Assembly (NCBI GenBank): GCA_035531075.1 | Contig: DATKTO010000019.1 | Location: forward strand, 124,001 to 188,000 | DNA length: 64,000 nt | Origin: 39-52-133 sp035531075 | GTDB taxonomy: Bacteria > Pseudomonadota > Gammaproteobacteria > Burkholderiales > Gallionellaceae | Reading direction: 5' to 3' | Translations under genes and position numbers: made by a program | Notes under the pieces: generated by a model | What the model was told of the DNA's origin: nothing | The model's database searches: none | What the model saw: the letters and a program-made list of their open reading frames with translations, nothing else | Part shown: positions 24,756 through 33,003 of the stretch, one piece after another | How the letters are laid out: each line of letters opens with the position of its first letter | How positions within the stretch are numbered: position 1 is the stretch's first letter

Positions 24756-25187
24756 TTAGCGGCGGAGTGTGATATTAGCTTTTTCTTCTGCGTACCAGTC
24801 ATTCGTCAGTGCAACCGCCTGCGAAATAAAGCCGTCGAAATAGGGCAGCAGTTCCCCCACATCGGGCGTCTCGCTGCCGAAGCGAAATTCAAATACAGCA
24901 GTATCCTGCCCTTGCCCCAAAAAAACGATTGAATAAGTGATCGGCACACCGATTTTATGCGGGTGGTCGTACACATCCGCGTGCGGAAAAACTCGTTCAT
25001 CCAGTTGGTCGATCAGGCTGTTGAAAATCGAGCCATCGCTGCTGCCGAGCACGCTCACTTCATCCGCGGGCAGCTTCCCGCTGCCCTGCCTGCCGATAGC
25101 GCCGTCGCGGCACAGCATCATGGACAGCGCGCTTAAATTGCCACTGACGATGTCGATGCGGAATTTCTCGATGTCGGTTTTTTTCAT
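24756..25187 (-). CDS. Hypothetical cytoplasmic protein paired with a DUF695-like gene
   Basis: 143 residues from the ATG at 25187 (MKKTDIEKFRIDIVSGNL), which overlaps the TGA of the upstream DUF695-like gene (ATGA). No signal peptide or membrane helix. Aromatic and acidic in the second half (VFEFRFGSETPDVGELLPYFDGF). No family recognised. The tight coupling says it works with its partner. Confidence 0.6.
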   Translation of the reverse strand: MKKTDIEKFRIDIVSGNLSALSMMLCRDGAIGRQGSGKLPADEVSVLGSSDGSIFNSLIDQLDERVFPHADVYDHPHKIGVPITYSIVFLGQGQDTAVFEFRFGSETPDVGELLPYFDGFISQAVALTNDWYAEEKANITLRR

Positions 25188-25636
25188 TCTAAACAGCTGC
25201 GCTGAACTGCTAGCTCCTGCGGAGCTTCTTTCAGCCACTGGAAATAATGCTTCCACTCGGGATCGGATTTTGTTTCAAATTCGATGCGGTATTCAGGATG
25301 CAGTGCTTTCAGCGCTGGGACAACCTCCGATAAAACAGCGTCGCCGCCGTAATAAATAAAATATTCGCGCATGCCGGCAGAGGCGACACGACGCACATAT
25401 ACTGCCCAGCCGTAGCCCGATTCGGCGACTAAACCCAATAAATCGGTTTCGATTTTATTGAGCGTATCTGTCTCTTCGGGATTCCAGTAATGTCCGGAGG
25501 TATCCTGCAAGCACCACACCGCAAACCAGGCGATATTGGGCAGCGACTCGCCGGGCGTGTCACTGATATATTGATCATCGAGCAGGACCTGGGATTGATT
25601 GCCGATAATCTCTATGTCAAAAAGCTGCCATGTCAT
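25184..25636 (-). CDS. DUF695-like protein
   Basis: 150 residues from the ATG at 25636 (AAAGGAAATTC upstream); the frame runs 17 codons further without a ribosome site. The core GYGWAVYVRRVASAGMREYFIYYGG and the C-terminal DPEWKHYFQWL match the DUF695 pattern (variable strand, RxTxxGxRdfyfY, DpxWxxY). DUF695 has no established biochemical function. It shares an operon with the hypothetical gene downstream. Confidence 0.6.
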   Translation of the reverse strand: MTWQLFDIEIIGNQSQVLLDDQYISDTPGESLPNIAWFAVWCLQDTSGHYWNPEETDTLNKIETDLLGLVAESGYGWAVYVRRVASAGMREYFIYYGGDAVLSEVVPALKALHPEYRIEFETKSDPEWKHYFQWLKEAPQELAVQRSCLE

Positions 25637-25837
25637 TTGAATTTCCTTAGCGTGATGAATTATGCGGTGCGTGATGAACCCTGCCATTTTAACCTTATGT
25701 CGCGGTTTAAATAGTTGTGCGGATTTTGACCGAAGCCGACGGCAGCTTTTCCCAGCCAGATCAATGGGTAGAAATATTTGAAATATTTGACATGGTGACA
25801 GTGGTAAAATTCAGGCTGAAATCATCTTCAAGCTATC

Positions 25838-28800
25838 ATGTCACAACCCAGCTTTATTCATCTACGACTGCACAGTGAGTTCTCCATTGTCGACGGCATA
25901 GTGCGCGTCGGCGATGCGGTTGAGGCCGCCAGGCGTGACGGCATGCCGGCGCTGGCGCTGACCGATCTGAATAATATCTTCGGTCTGGTCAAGTTTTATG
26001 CTGCGACCCGTTCCAAAGGCATCAAGCCTGTCGTCGGCTGCGATGTGTTTGTCAGCAATGAGGCGGAGCGCGACCAGCCTTTCCGCCTGCTGCTGCTGTG
26101 CCAGTCCAATGCAGGTTACCTGCGGCTGTGCGATCTGCTTACCCGCGCCTATCTGGAAAACCAGAACCGCGGCCGCCCCGAATTGCGCAAGGAATGGCTG
26201 CGGGCAGGTACCGAGGGTCTGATCGCCTTGTCCGGCGCGCAGCTGGGCGAGGTGGGCGCCACGCTGCTGAATGGCAATGCGGCCAGTGCGCGCGTGCTGG
26301 CGCAGGAATATGCCGGTCTGTTCCCCTCGCGTTTCTATCTGGAGGTGCAGCGTTGCGGTTTTGCGCGCGAGGAAGCGCATGTCCGCGAGACCGTTCAACT
26401 GGCGGCTGAACTGGCGCTGCCTGTCGTCGCCACTCATCCCGTGCAGTTCCTCAGCGCGGACGACTACAAGGCACATGAGGCGCGCGTGTGCATTGCCGAA
26501 GGCTATGTGCTGAATGACAAGAGGCGCGTGCGCACCTTCACCCCACAGCAGTATTTCAAGACCCAGGCGGAAATGGCAGCCCTGTTTGCCGATATGCCTG
26601 AAGTGCTGGCCAACAGTGTAGAGATCGCCAAACGCTGCAACCTGACGCTGCAGCTGGGCAAGCCCTACCTGCCCAATTTCCCCACGCCCAATGGTGTCAG
26701 TCTGGATGACTTTTTGCGCACAGAGTCCGAACTCGGTCTGGCGCAGCGCATGGCGGTGCTGTATCCGGATGAACAGCAGCGTGCGGCGAAGATGCCCGAG
26801 TATGCCGCGCGACTGGCGTTCGAGGTTAATACCATCATCAATATGAAGTTTCCCGGCTACTTCCTGATTGTGGCCGACTTTATCCGCTGGGCAAAAAACA
26901 ACGGCGTGCCGGTGGGGCCGGGGCGCGGTTCCGGCGCCGGCTCACTGGTGGCCTACAGCCTGGGCATCACCGACCTTGATCCGCTGCGCTATGAATTGCT
27001 GTTCGAGCGCTTCCTTAATCCCGAGCGGGTGTCGATGCCCGACTTCGACGTCGACTTCTGCCAGGACGGGCGTGAGCGCGTGATCGACTACGTGAAGCAG
27101 AAATACGGTGCGGCAAGCGTGTCGCAGATCGTTACCTTCGGTACCCTGTCGTCCAAGGCGGTGATCCGCGACGTCGGCCGCGTGATGGATTTTCCCTATG
27201 GCCTGTGCGACCGCCTGTCCAAACTGGTGCCGCTGGAAGGCGTGAAGCCGGTGTCGCTCAAAAAGGCGCGCGAGATTGAGCCCGAGTTCAACGCCATCAT
27301 GGGCGCAGAGGAGGGGGTGAGCGAGCTGCTGGAACTGTGCGAGAGTCTGGAAGACTTGACCCGCAACGTCGGCATGCATGCGGGTGGCGTGCTGATCTCG
27401 CCGGGCAAGCTTTCCGACTTCTGTCCGCTGTATTGCGCCGAGGGCAGCGACAACGCCGTCAGCCAGTTCGACAAGGACGACGTGGAGAAAATCGGCCTGG
27501 TGAAGTTCGACTTCCTGGGCTTGCGCACGCTCACCACCATCGACTGGGCGGTGCGCTATGTGAACCAGATGCTGGCGCGTGAAAGAGATGCAGCGCTGCC
27601 AGTACCACAGCCATTCACCGTGGACAATCTGCCGCTGGATGACAAGGCAACCTACAAGCTGCTGAAGTCGGCCAATACCACCGCGGTGTTCCAGCTTGAA
27701 TCGCCGGGCATGAAAAAGCTGATCGTCAAGCTTGAACCGGATACCTTCGAAGATATCGTGGCGCTGGTTGCGCTGTACCGTCCCGGTCCTCTGGAATCGG
27801 GCATGGTGGAGGATTTTATCAACCGCAAACACGGCCGCGCCAAGGCAGATTATTTCCATCCCGATCTGGAAGTTTCGCTCAAGCCGACCTACGGTGTGAT
27901 CGTATACCAGGAGCAGGTGATGCAGATCGCGCAGATTATCGGTGGCTATTCGCTGGGCGCGGCGGATCTGTTGCGCCGTGCGATGGGCAAGAAAAACGCC
28001 GATGAAATGGCACAGCAGCGCAATATCTTTGTCGAGGGTGCGGTCAAGCGCGAGATCAAGGAAACGCTGGCCACCCAGCTGTTCGACCTGATGGAAAAGT
28101 TTGCCGGCTATGGCTTTAACAAATCGCACTCGGCCGCCTACGCGCTGGTCTCATACCAAACTGCCTATCTGAAGGCGCATTATCCCGCCGCCTTCATGGC
28201 AGCCACGCTGTCGTCCGACATGGACAACACCGACAAGGTGCACAGCAACTATGACGACACCCTGGCGCAAAACCTGACCGTGCTGCCGCCCGACATCAAT
28301 GCCTCCGATTACCGCTTTGCGCCGGTGGATGACAGGACCGTGGCCTACGGTCTGGGCGCGATCAAGGGCACCGGCGAAGCGGCCATCATCAACATCGTGG
28401 CAGCGCGCAACAGCGGCGGACCCTTCAAGAATATTTTTGATTTCTGCCGCCGCGTCGACAAGCGGCTGGTTAACCGCCGCTCCATCGAGGCGCTGATCCG
28501 CGGCGGTGCGTTCGATTCGATTTCCGATCACCGCCATCAAATATTTGCGTCGCTGGACGATGCGCTGGCCAGCGCCGAGCAACAAGCCCGTGCAGCAAAC
28601 CAGAACAGCCTGTTTGGCGACGATGAAGGTGCTGCGATGCCGGTGCAGATGAAGGACGTCCCCTACTGGGGTCTGCGCGAAAAATTGCAGCAGGAGAAAA
28701 CCAGCCTGGGCTTTTATCTGAGCGGCCACCCCTATCAGGAATTTGCCGAGGAGCTGGCACCGTTCATCAAGCAGCGTCTGGCCGATGTCACGCCGCAGGC

Positions 28801-29338
28801 GCTGCCGCAGGGCGGCGCAAACAACCGGCGTGCAAGTCTGGTGGTGTTGCTGGCCGGCATGGTTGCCGATGTACGCATCCAGCAAACCCGGCGCGGACGA
28901 ATGGCGATCATCAGGATCGAAGATGGCACTGCGCAACTGGAAGTGACCCTGTTCAACGAGCTGTATGAAGCGAGCCGGCCGTGGATACGCGACGGTGAGC
29001 TGCTGGTCGTGCATGGCAAGGCGACGATGGACGACTATTCCGGCAATATGCGCGTGACCGGCGAAGAAGTGATGGACCTGGCGTCTGCCCGCGCGGCTTT
29101 CGCCAAGCGGCTCGATCTCGGCTGTGCGGAACAGGATGCTGCTATCGTCGCAAGGTTAAAGGATTTGTTCACGCCCTATCGCGGCGGCAAGTGCCCGGTG
29201 GTGATTCATTACCGCAACCAGACCGGCAGCGCCCAGCTGCGCCTGGGCGAGGCCTGGAATGTCACGCTGCCAGATGGTTTGCTGAGTGATTTGCGCGGCC
29301 TGCTGGGGGAGAAAAATGTGCGGGTTGTTTATGGATAA
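25838..29338 (+). CDS. dnaE: DNA polymerase III alpha subunit
   Basis: 1166 residues, the normal DnaE length. It is the replicative polymerase subunit. Order: PHP domain (from FIHLRLHSEFSIVDGIVR), polymerase core with the catalytic aspartates in MPDFDVDFCQDGRERVI, fingers, HhH region (about 830-900), OB-fold (about 1000-1080) and C-terminal domain that contacts tau. It begins with a short leader and ATG at 25838. The last 160 codons (28859-29338) are repeated as a diverged copy at 39655-40134, 10.3 kb downstream. Confidence 0.99.
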   Translation: MSQPSFIHLRLHSEFSIVDGIVRVGDAVEAARRDGMPALALTDLNNIFGLVKFYAATRSKGIKPVVGCDVFVSNEAERDQPFRLLLLCQSNAGYLRLCDLLTRAYLENQNRGRPELRKEWLRAGTEGLIALSGAQLGEVGATLLNGNAASARVLAQEYAGLFPSRFYLEVQRCGFAREEAHVRETVQLAAELALPVVATHPVQFLSADDYKAHEARVCIAEGYVLNDKRRVRTFTPQQYFKTQAEMAALFADMPEVLANSVEIAKRCNLTLQLGKPYLPNFPTPNGVSLDDFLRTESELGLAQRMAVLYPDEQQRAAKMPEYAARLAFEVNTIINMKFPGYFLIVADFIRWAKNNGVPVGPGRGSGAGSLVAYSLGITDLDPLRYELLFERFLNPERVSMPDFDVDFCQDGRERVIDYVKQKYGAASVSQIVTFGTLSSKAVIRDVGRVMDFPYGLCDRLSKLVPLEGVKPVSLKKAREIEPEFNAIMGAEEGVSELLELCESLEDLTRNVGMHAGGVLISPGKLSDFCPLYCAEGSDNAVSQFDKDDVEKIGLVKFDFLGLRTLTTIDWAVRYVNQMLARERDAALPVPQPFTVDNLPLDDKATYKLLKSANTTAVFQLESPGMKKLIVKLEPDTFEDIVALVALYRPGPLESGMVEDFINRKHGRAKADYFHPDLEVSLKPTYGVIVYQEQVMQIAQIIGGYSLGAADLLRRAMGKKNADEMAQQRNIFVEGAVKREIKETLATQLFDLMEKFAGYGFNKSHSAAYALVSYQTAYLKAHYPAAFMAATLSSDMDNTDKVHSNYDDTLAQNLTVLPPDINASDYRFAPVDDRTVAYGLGAIKGTGEAAIINIVAARNSGGPFKNIFDFCRRVDKRLVNRRSIEALIRGGAFDSISDHRHQIFASLDDALASAEQQARAANQNSLFGDDEGAAMPVQMKDVPYWGLREKLQQEKTSLGFYLSGHPYQEFAEELAPFIKQRLADVTPQALPQGGANNRRASLVVLLAGMVADVRIQQTRRGRMAIIRIEDGTAQLEVTLFNELYEASRPWIRDGELLVVHGKATMDDYSGNMRVTGEEVMDLASARAAFAKRLDLGCAEQDAAIVARLKDLFTPYRGGKCPVVIHYRNQTGSAQLRLGEAWNVTLPDGLLSDLRGLLGEKNVRVVYG

Positions 29339-29413
29339 CTTCAATCTGGCAATGCATGTCCCTTTTCGATCGCGGGCGGCAATAATGCCAAGCCAACAAA
29401 CCTTGTCCTGCGG

Positions 29414-29915
29414 TTATTCTTCAGCCTCAAGAATAATGCGTGCCATATCGACCTTGTGGCTAACCCCGAGTGCGGCATAAATGACTTGCAGATGGTTACG
29501 CACTGTTGCTGGCGCAATATTCAACTCCTCCGCGATTTTTCGGTAGTCTATGCCCAGTCCGAAGCACCTTGCCACTTCAAGTTCACGAGGGCTTTAATTG
29601 ATCCACCGTGGATTTTCTTCTGACAGTGAGCAAAAGCATGTCATTAAACGCATGGATCGTGGCAACAATGCCAAGGCCGGTATACCGGCGCTGTCCCTTA
29701 ACGGATAAAGTATCCAGCAAAACTCCGGGAAATTGCAGCCCTCGCCAATCCGGCCATTCTGTGAGCATCAGGTTGTCAAAATTCTGGCTGGCGTTGTGCA
29801 ACACGCCTTTTTTTTCGCAAATTGCCCGAGCCCGGTCAGGAAGTGTGCCGTCTTTGTGGGGGGAATGCATGAAGTTCATGCGATTGCTATTCCAGACTTC
29901 GGCAAGATGCTGCAT
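29414..29915 (-). pseudogene. Frameshifted LuxR-family regulator remnant
   Basis: On the minus strand an open frame from 29915 (MQHLAEVWNSNRMNFMHSPH ...) runs to about 29597. After a one-base slip (an extra A in TTAAAGCCC near 29594) it continues as SPRELEVARCFGLGIDYRKI and NIAPATVRNHLQVIYAALG, a clear LuxR helix-turn-helix, to a TAA at 29414. The 5' part upstream of 29915 is also interrupted. A sequencing error cannot be excluded for the single slip, but the additional breaks make true decay likely. It lies just after dnaE. Confidence 0.8.
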
Positions 29916-29971
29916 TATATTTTGCCTGAACAGCCGCTCGGTTTCGGTAAAAGGCTATCCGGGATTGGCGA

Positions 29972-30419
29972 CTGAAACCGGTCGAGACGGTATTCTGGTT
30001 TAGTACGCTGGGTCTGGGGCAAACCATACAGTTTGATATGACGCATGTGTTGGGTGAGCCGCTGCTGTTCCGCGCCACTTCCACAGCCACCTGTTTTGAA
30101 GCGCCACAGCTTTGCAATCTGTGCCAGGATTTATAATTTTTCACATACTGTGAATGACAGCAGCGCTTTGCTGTACCAGTTGAGCGTGCTCGGTGATGAT
30201 AATCCAAAGCTGAAAGAAACCACTTATGCATTGCTGATGCTTTATCGCTATAAATTGCACCGTGAGTGGATGTATTTTGAAGTGAGTCCGCAATTGAGCT
30301 TTCCCAGAACAGATGATCAGGATGAATGGTTCACTATTGTTCCGTCTGGAAATGCTGTTTGGCACAAAGCAATAAAGGGTTTTATTTTCCGGTGGATTTT
30401 GGCGGGCATGCGCTGTTAA
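29972..30419 (+). pseudogene. Degraded gene fragment, beta-rich C-terminal half of an unknown protein
   Basis: On the plus strand LKPVETVFWFSTLGLGQ, then FRATSTATCFEAPQ, reads to a TAA at 30134-30136. The same protein goes on in another frame (FSHTVNDSSALLYQLSVLG, YRYKLHREWMYFEVSPQLSF). No start or N-terminal part is present. The alternating aromatic/polar pattern looks like outer-membrane barrel or beta-sheet strands. I cannot name the family. It abuts the LuxR remnant head to head, suggesting a rearrangement junction around 29940-29970. Confidence 0.55.
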
Positions 30420-32176
30420 GTGGTTTTTGCCAGAATCACCAATAACCTTTGATATAGTTGGGTGGGTGATACGGGTTTGTGCAGTAGCGGTACACCGCTG
30501 GCCTGAGCCTCGCGCAAGCGTTCCGGTGCGGTGTCGCCGGTGATCAGCAGGGCAGGTAAGGACTCTCCCAGTAACGCTCGTAGTGTTGCGATAGCTTCAA
30601 CGCCAGTGCGCTGCTCGCGCAGGCGGTAGTCGCTGATGACCAGATCGGGTGCATGTATACGCGCCAATGCCATCGCCTCTTCGATGGATTCAGCCGCCTC
30701 GCATTCACAGCCCCAATCGCGCAGCAAATGAAGCATTCCTTCGCGCACGATTTCATCATCATCGATGACTAGCAGGCGTGCATTAAGAAGTCGCGTCCTG
30801 TTCTGCGTCATGGCGATTTGTGTGGCAGAGATGACGGTGTCGATAGGCAAGGTCAGCCGGAATACGCTGCCGCGTTGCAGGGTGGACGCCAATGACAGGT
30901 CATGCCCCAGCGTGCGCGCCAGCCCCTTTGTAATCGCCAGCCCCAGCCCCAGTCCTTTTTGGCGATCACGTTCCGGATTACCCAGTTGGTGAAATTCGTG
31001 AAATACCTCCTGCCGATGTTCTGGCGCGATGCCGATGCCGGTGTCCCACACTTCCAGCACGGCTTGGGCGGCGTGCTGCCGACACGCCACCAGCACGCCG
31101 CCATGCTCGGTGTAACGAATCGCATTGGACACCAGGTTGCGCAGAATCAATTCCAACAACATCGGGTCGGACTGCACCGCCAGATGGGTCTCGCGCGAGC
31201 GGTACACGATGTCTTTTGCGTCGGCTTGCGGCGCGAGTTCTCTTTCAATTTTATTGAACAACGGCTGCAAGCGGAATGTTTGTATTTGTGGCTCAATCAC
31301 GCCTGCTTCGATGCGAGAAAAATCGAGCAGTGCATTGAGCAATTCGCTGGAAGCTTCCGAGGCAGCGCGTGAACTGGCGACCAGATTGCGCTGATTCGAG
31401 TTCAGGTCAGTGCGCGAAAGCACTTCCAGAAATAGGCCTTGGGCGTGTATCGGCTGGCGCAGATCGTGGCTGGCCGCGGCGAGGAATTTTGATTTTGCGG
31501 TATTGGCATGCTCGGCATCGCGACGTGCTTCTTCGGCAATTGCTTTTTCCACGCGCAGTTGACCTACCAGCCCAGTATTTTCGAAGCGCAATTCTATGGC
31601 CGCACGCGCAGCGCGTGAGCTGTTACTTGCTTGGCTAAGCAGGGTTGCGATGTACAAAGCAGCGGCCACACCTAATGCGTTATAAGCCGTATCATTCAGC
31701 AGCCACATTCTCGATGCCACAGCACCCAGTGCCGGGATGACAAATGCGACGAATACCGGCAGCACCGGCGACAGTACCGACATGGCACCGCCCGCCATGA
31801 CCGCGATTACGGAAATCACCAGGATGCTGCCCGCCAAAGTGGACATACCTATCGTGACCCACGTCAATGCACCCCAGAGCATGCCGTCCACGGCGTTCAA
31901 AATTATCAGCATCCGCACCGTACGCTGCGCTTGGCCGGATAAGATGCTGTCGGCGGGGTGGCGGCGCAAATAGAGATAGCCGTTCAGTCTGGAGACTATC
32001 ACTGCTGCTGCCCATATCCACAAAGCCGTCGCGTTGCTGTCGTTGAGCAAGACCCAGAGCAGCAGTAACGTCAGCAGAATAACCGGGATGACCGAGCTGT
32101 CCCCATTGCGCAGCAATAGCCGCAACTGCTCCACCAGAATGCGGTCTTCATCCAGTCGCAGAAAGTTACTTTTCAT
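30416..32176 (-). CDS. Hybrid sensor histidine kinase with C-terminal receiver
   Basis: 586 residues. Several membrane helices (about 25-190) come first, then a short coiled coil. The kinase core follows: the phosphorylated H237 in AAASHDLRQPIHA, then LILRNLVSNAIRYTEHGG, DTGIGIAPEHR and KGLGLGLAITKG. A receiver domain (about 460-580) ends the protein, with D516 in VISDYRL. No periplasmic sensor domain is evident between the helices, so it may sense the membrane. The paired LuxR regulator is 41 bp upstream on the same strand. The pair sits in the island between the two dnaE 3' ends. Confidence 0.92.
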   Translation of the reverse strand: MKSNFLRLDEDRILVEQLRLLLRNGDSSVIPVILLTLLLLWVLLNDSNATALWIWAAAVIVSRLNGYLYLRRHPADSILSGQAQRTVRMLIILNAVDGMLWGALTWVTIGMSTLAGSILVISVIAVMAGGAMSVLSPVLPVFVAFVIPALGAVASRMWLLNDTAYNALGVAAALYIATLLSQASNSSRAARAAIELRFENTGLVGQLRVEKAIAEEARRDAEHANTAKSKFLAAASHDLRQPIHAQGLFLEVLSRTDLNSNQRNLVASSRAASEASSELLNALLDFSRIEAGVIEPQIQTFRLQPLFNKIERELAPQADAKDIVYRSRETHLAVQSDPMLLELILRNLVSNAIRYTEHGGVLVACRQHAAQAVLEVWDTGIGIAPEHRQEVFHEFHQLGNPERDRQKGLGLGLAITKGLARTLGHDLSLASTLQRGSVFRLTLPIDTVISATQIAMTQNRTRLLNARLLVIDDDEIVREGMLHLLRDWGCECEAAESIEEAMALARIHAPDLVISDYRLREQRTGVEAIATLRALLGESLPALLITGDTAPERLREAQASGVPLLHKPVSPTQLYQRLLVILAKTT

Positions 32177-32217
32177 ATTGATCTCGCAACCCGATTTTTG
32201 TTTTAGCGCTTTGCATT

Positions 32218-32847
32218 TTAGCCCACCAGTCCCCTGCGGCGCGCTGCGAATGCGGCTTCCGAACGGCTCGATACCCCCAAGAACCCCAGTATCGCCTGCA
32301 CATGCCCGCGCACGGTATTCTCCGAGAGCATTAACTGCCGAGCAATCAGTTTATTGGACATGCCCTGGCACAGCAGGTCGAGCACCTCGCACTGGCGCGG
32401 GGTCAAGTGCAGAAGCGCGCCCAGTACATCCCCCCGGTCTCCCGCTTGTGCCTCTGGAGTAGTAAGTTCCCCGCGCAAGATGCGCTTGAGCAACAAGATG
32501 ATATTGTCTGCGGTTTCGGCTTTCGAGATGAAGCCTGTCGCACCACGTGCGAGCGCCAAGCGCACGGTTTCAGGCTCGTCCTGAGACGACAGCATTAACA
32601 CGGGAACTTGCGGCCATTTGCGTTTGAGCAGCGCCATACCTTCTACCCCATTCAGGCCGGGCATTTTGATGTCCAGCAGGATTACATCGGGCATGGCATC
32701 AAGCCTGTCGGGCGCGCTTTGCATCGCTTCGTTCAATGAACCCGCCTCAAACACTTCCGCGTTTGGCAGGCTCGCGTTCAGCACCATGCGCAGCCCGGAG
32801 CGGAACATGGCATGGTCATCAATCAATAGAATCCGGGCAGTCATCAT
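32218..32847 (-). CDS. NarL/LuxR-family response regulator
   Basis: 209 residues. A receiver domain (about 3-120) carries D59 (VILLDIKMPGLNG) and the conserved Lys in GFISKAE. A LuxR helix-turn-helix follows (about 145-200: LTPRQCEVLDLLCQGMSNKLIARQLMLSENTVRGHVQAIL). It precedes the hybrid kinase gene and is presumably its target. It is transcribed away from the lipoprotein genes at 33004-39491, which could be among its targets; that is inference from position only. Confidence 0.93.
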   Translation of the reverse strand: MMTARILLIDDHAMFRSGLRMVLNASLPNAEVFEAGSLNEAMQSAPDRLDAMPDVILLDIKMPGLNGVEGMALLKRKWPQVPVLMLSSQDEPETVRLALARGATGFISKAETADNIILLLKRILRGELTTPEAQAGDRGDVLGALLHLTPRQCEVLDLLCQGMSNKLIARQLMLSENTVRGHVQAILGFLGVSSRSEAAFAARRRGLVG

Positions 32848-33003
32848 GTGGTGAATTTAACCCGTGCGGCACTCTGTGCGCAAGCATTTACGTCCAACCA
32901 GTCCAAATGGACTATATGAAAAATTTGTCGCGAGGCATACATTGCGCAAAGTTTATGAACAACTCTGTCGCGCAGCACTAATGAACAACATGAGGCAAGC
33001 AAA

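Noticed and set aside
26942..28129. 395-codon open frame on the strand opposite dnaE
   Set aside because: Shadow of the GC-rich dnaE gene: no ribosome site, no family features, and dnaE itself is certain.
29887..30231. 114-codon minus-strand open frame next to the LuxR remnant
   Set aside because: Its reading frame is not the one that encodes the LuxR remnant, and it overlaps the plus-strand beta-rich fragment, whose residues look more protein-like.
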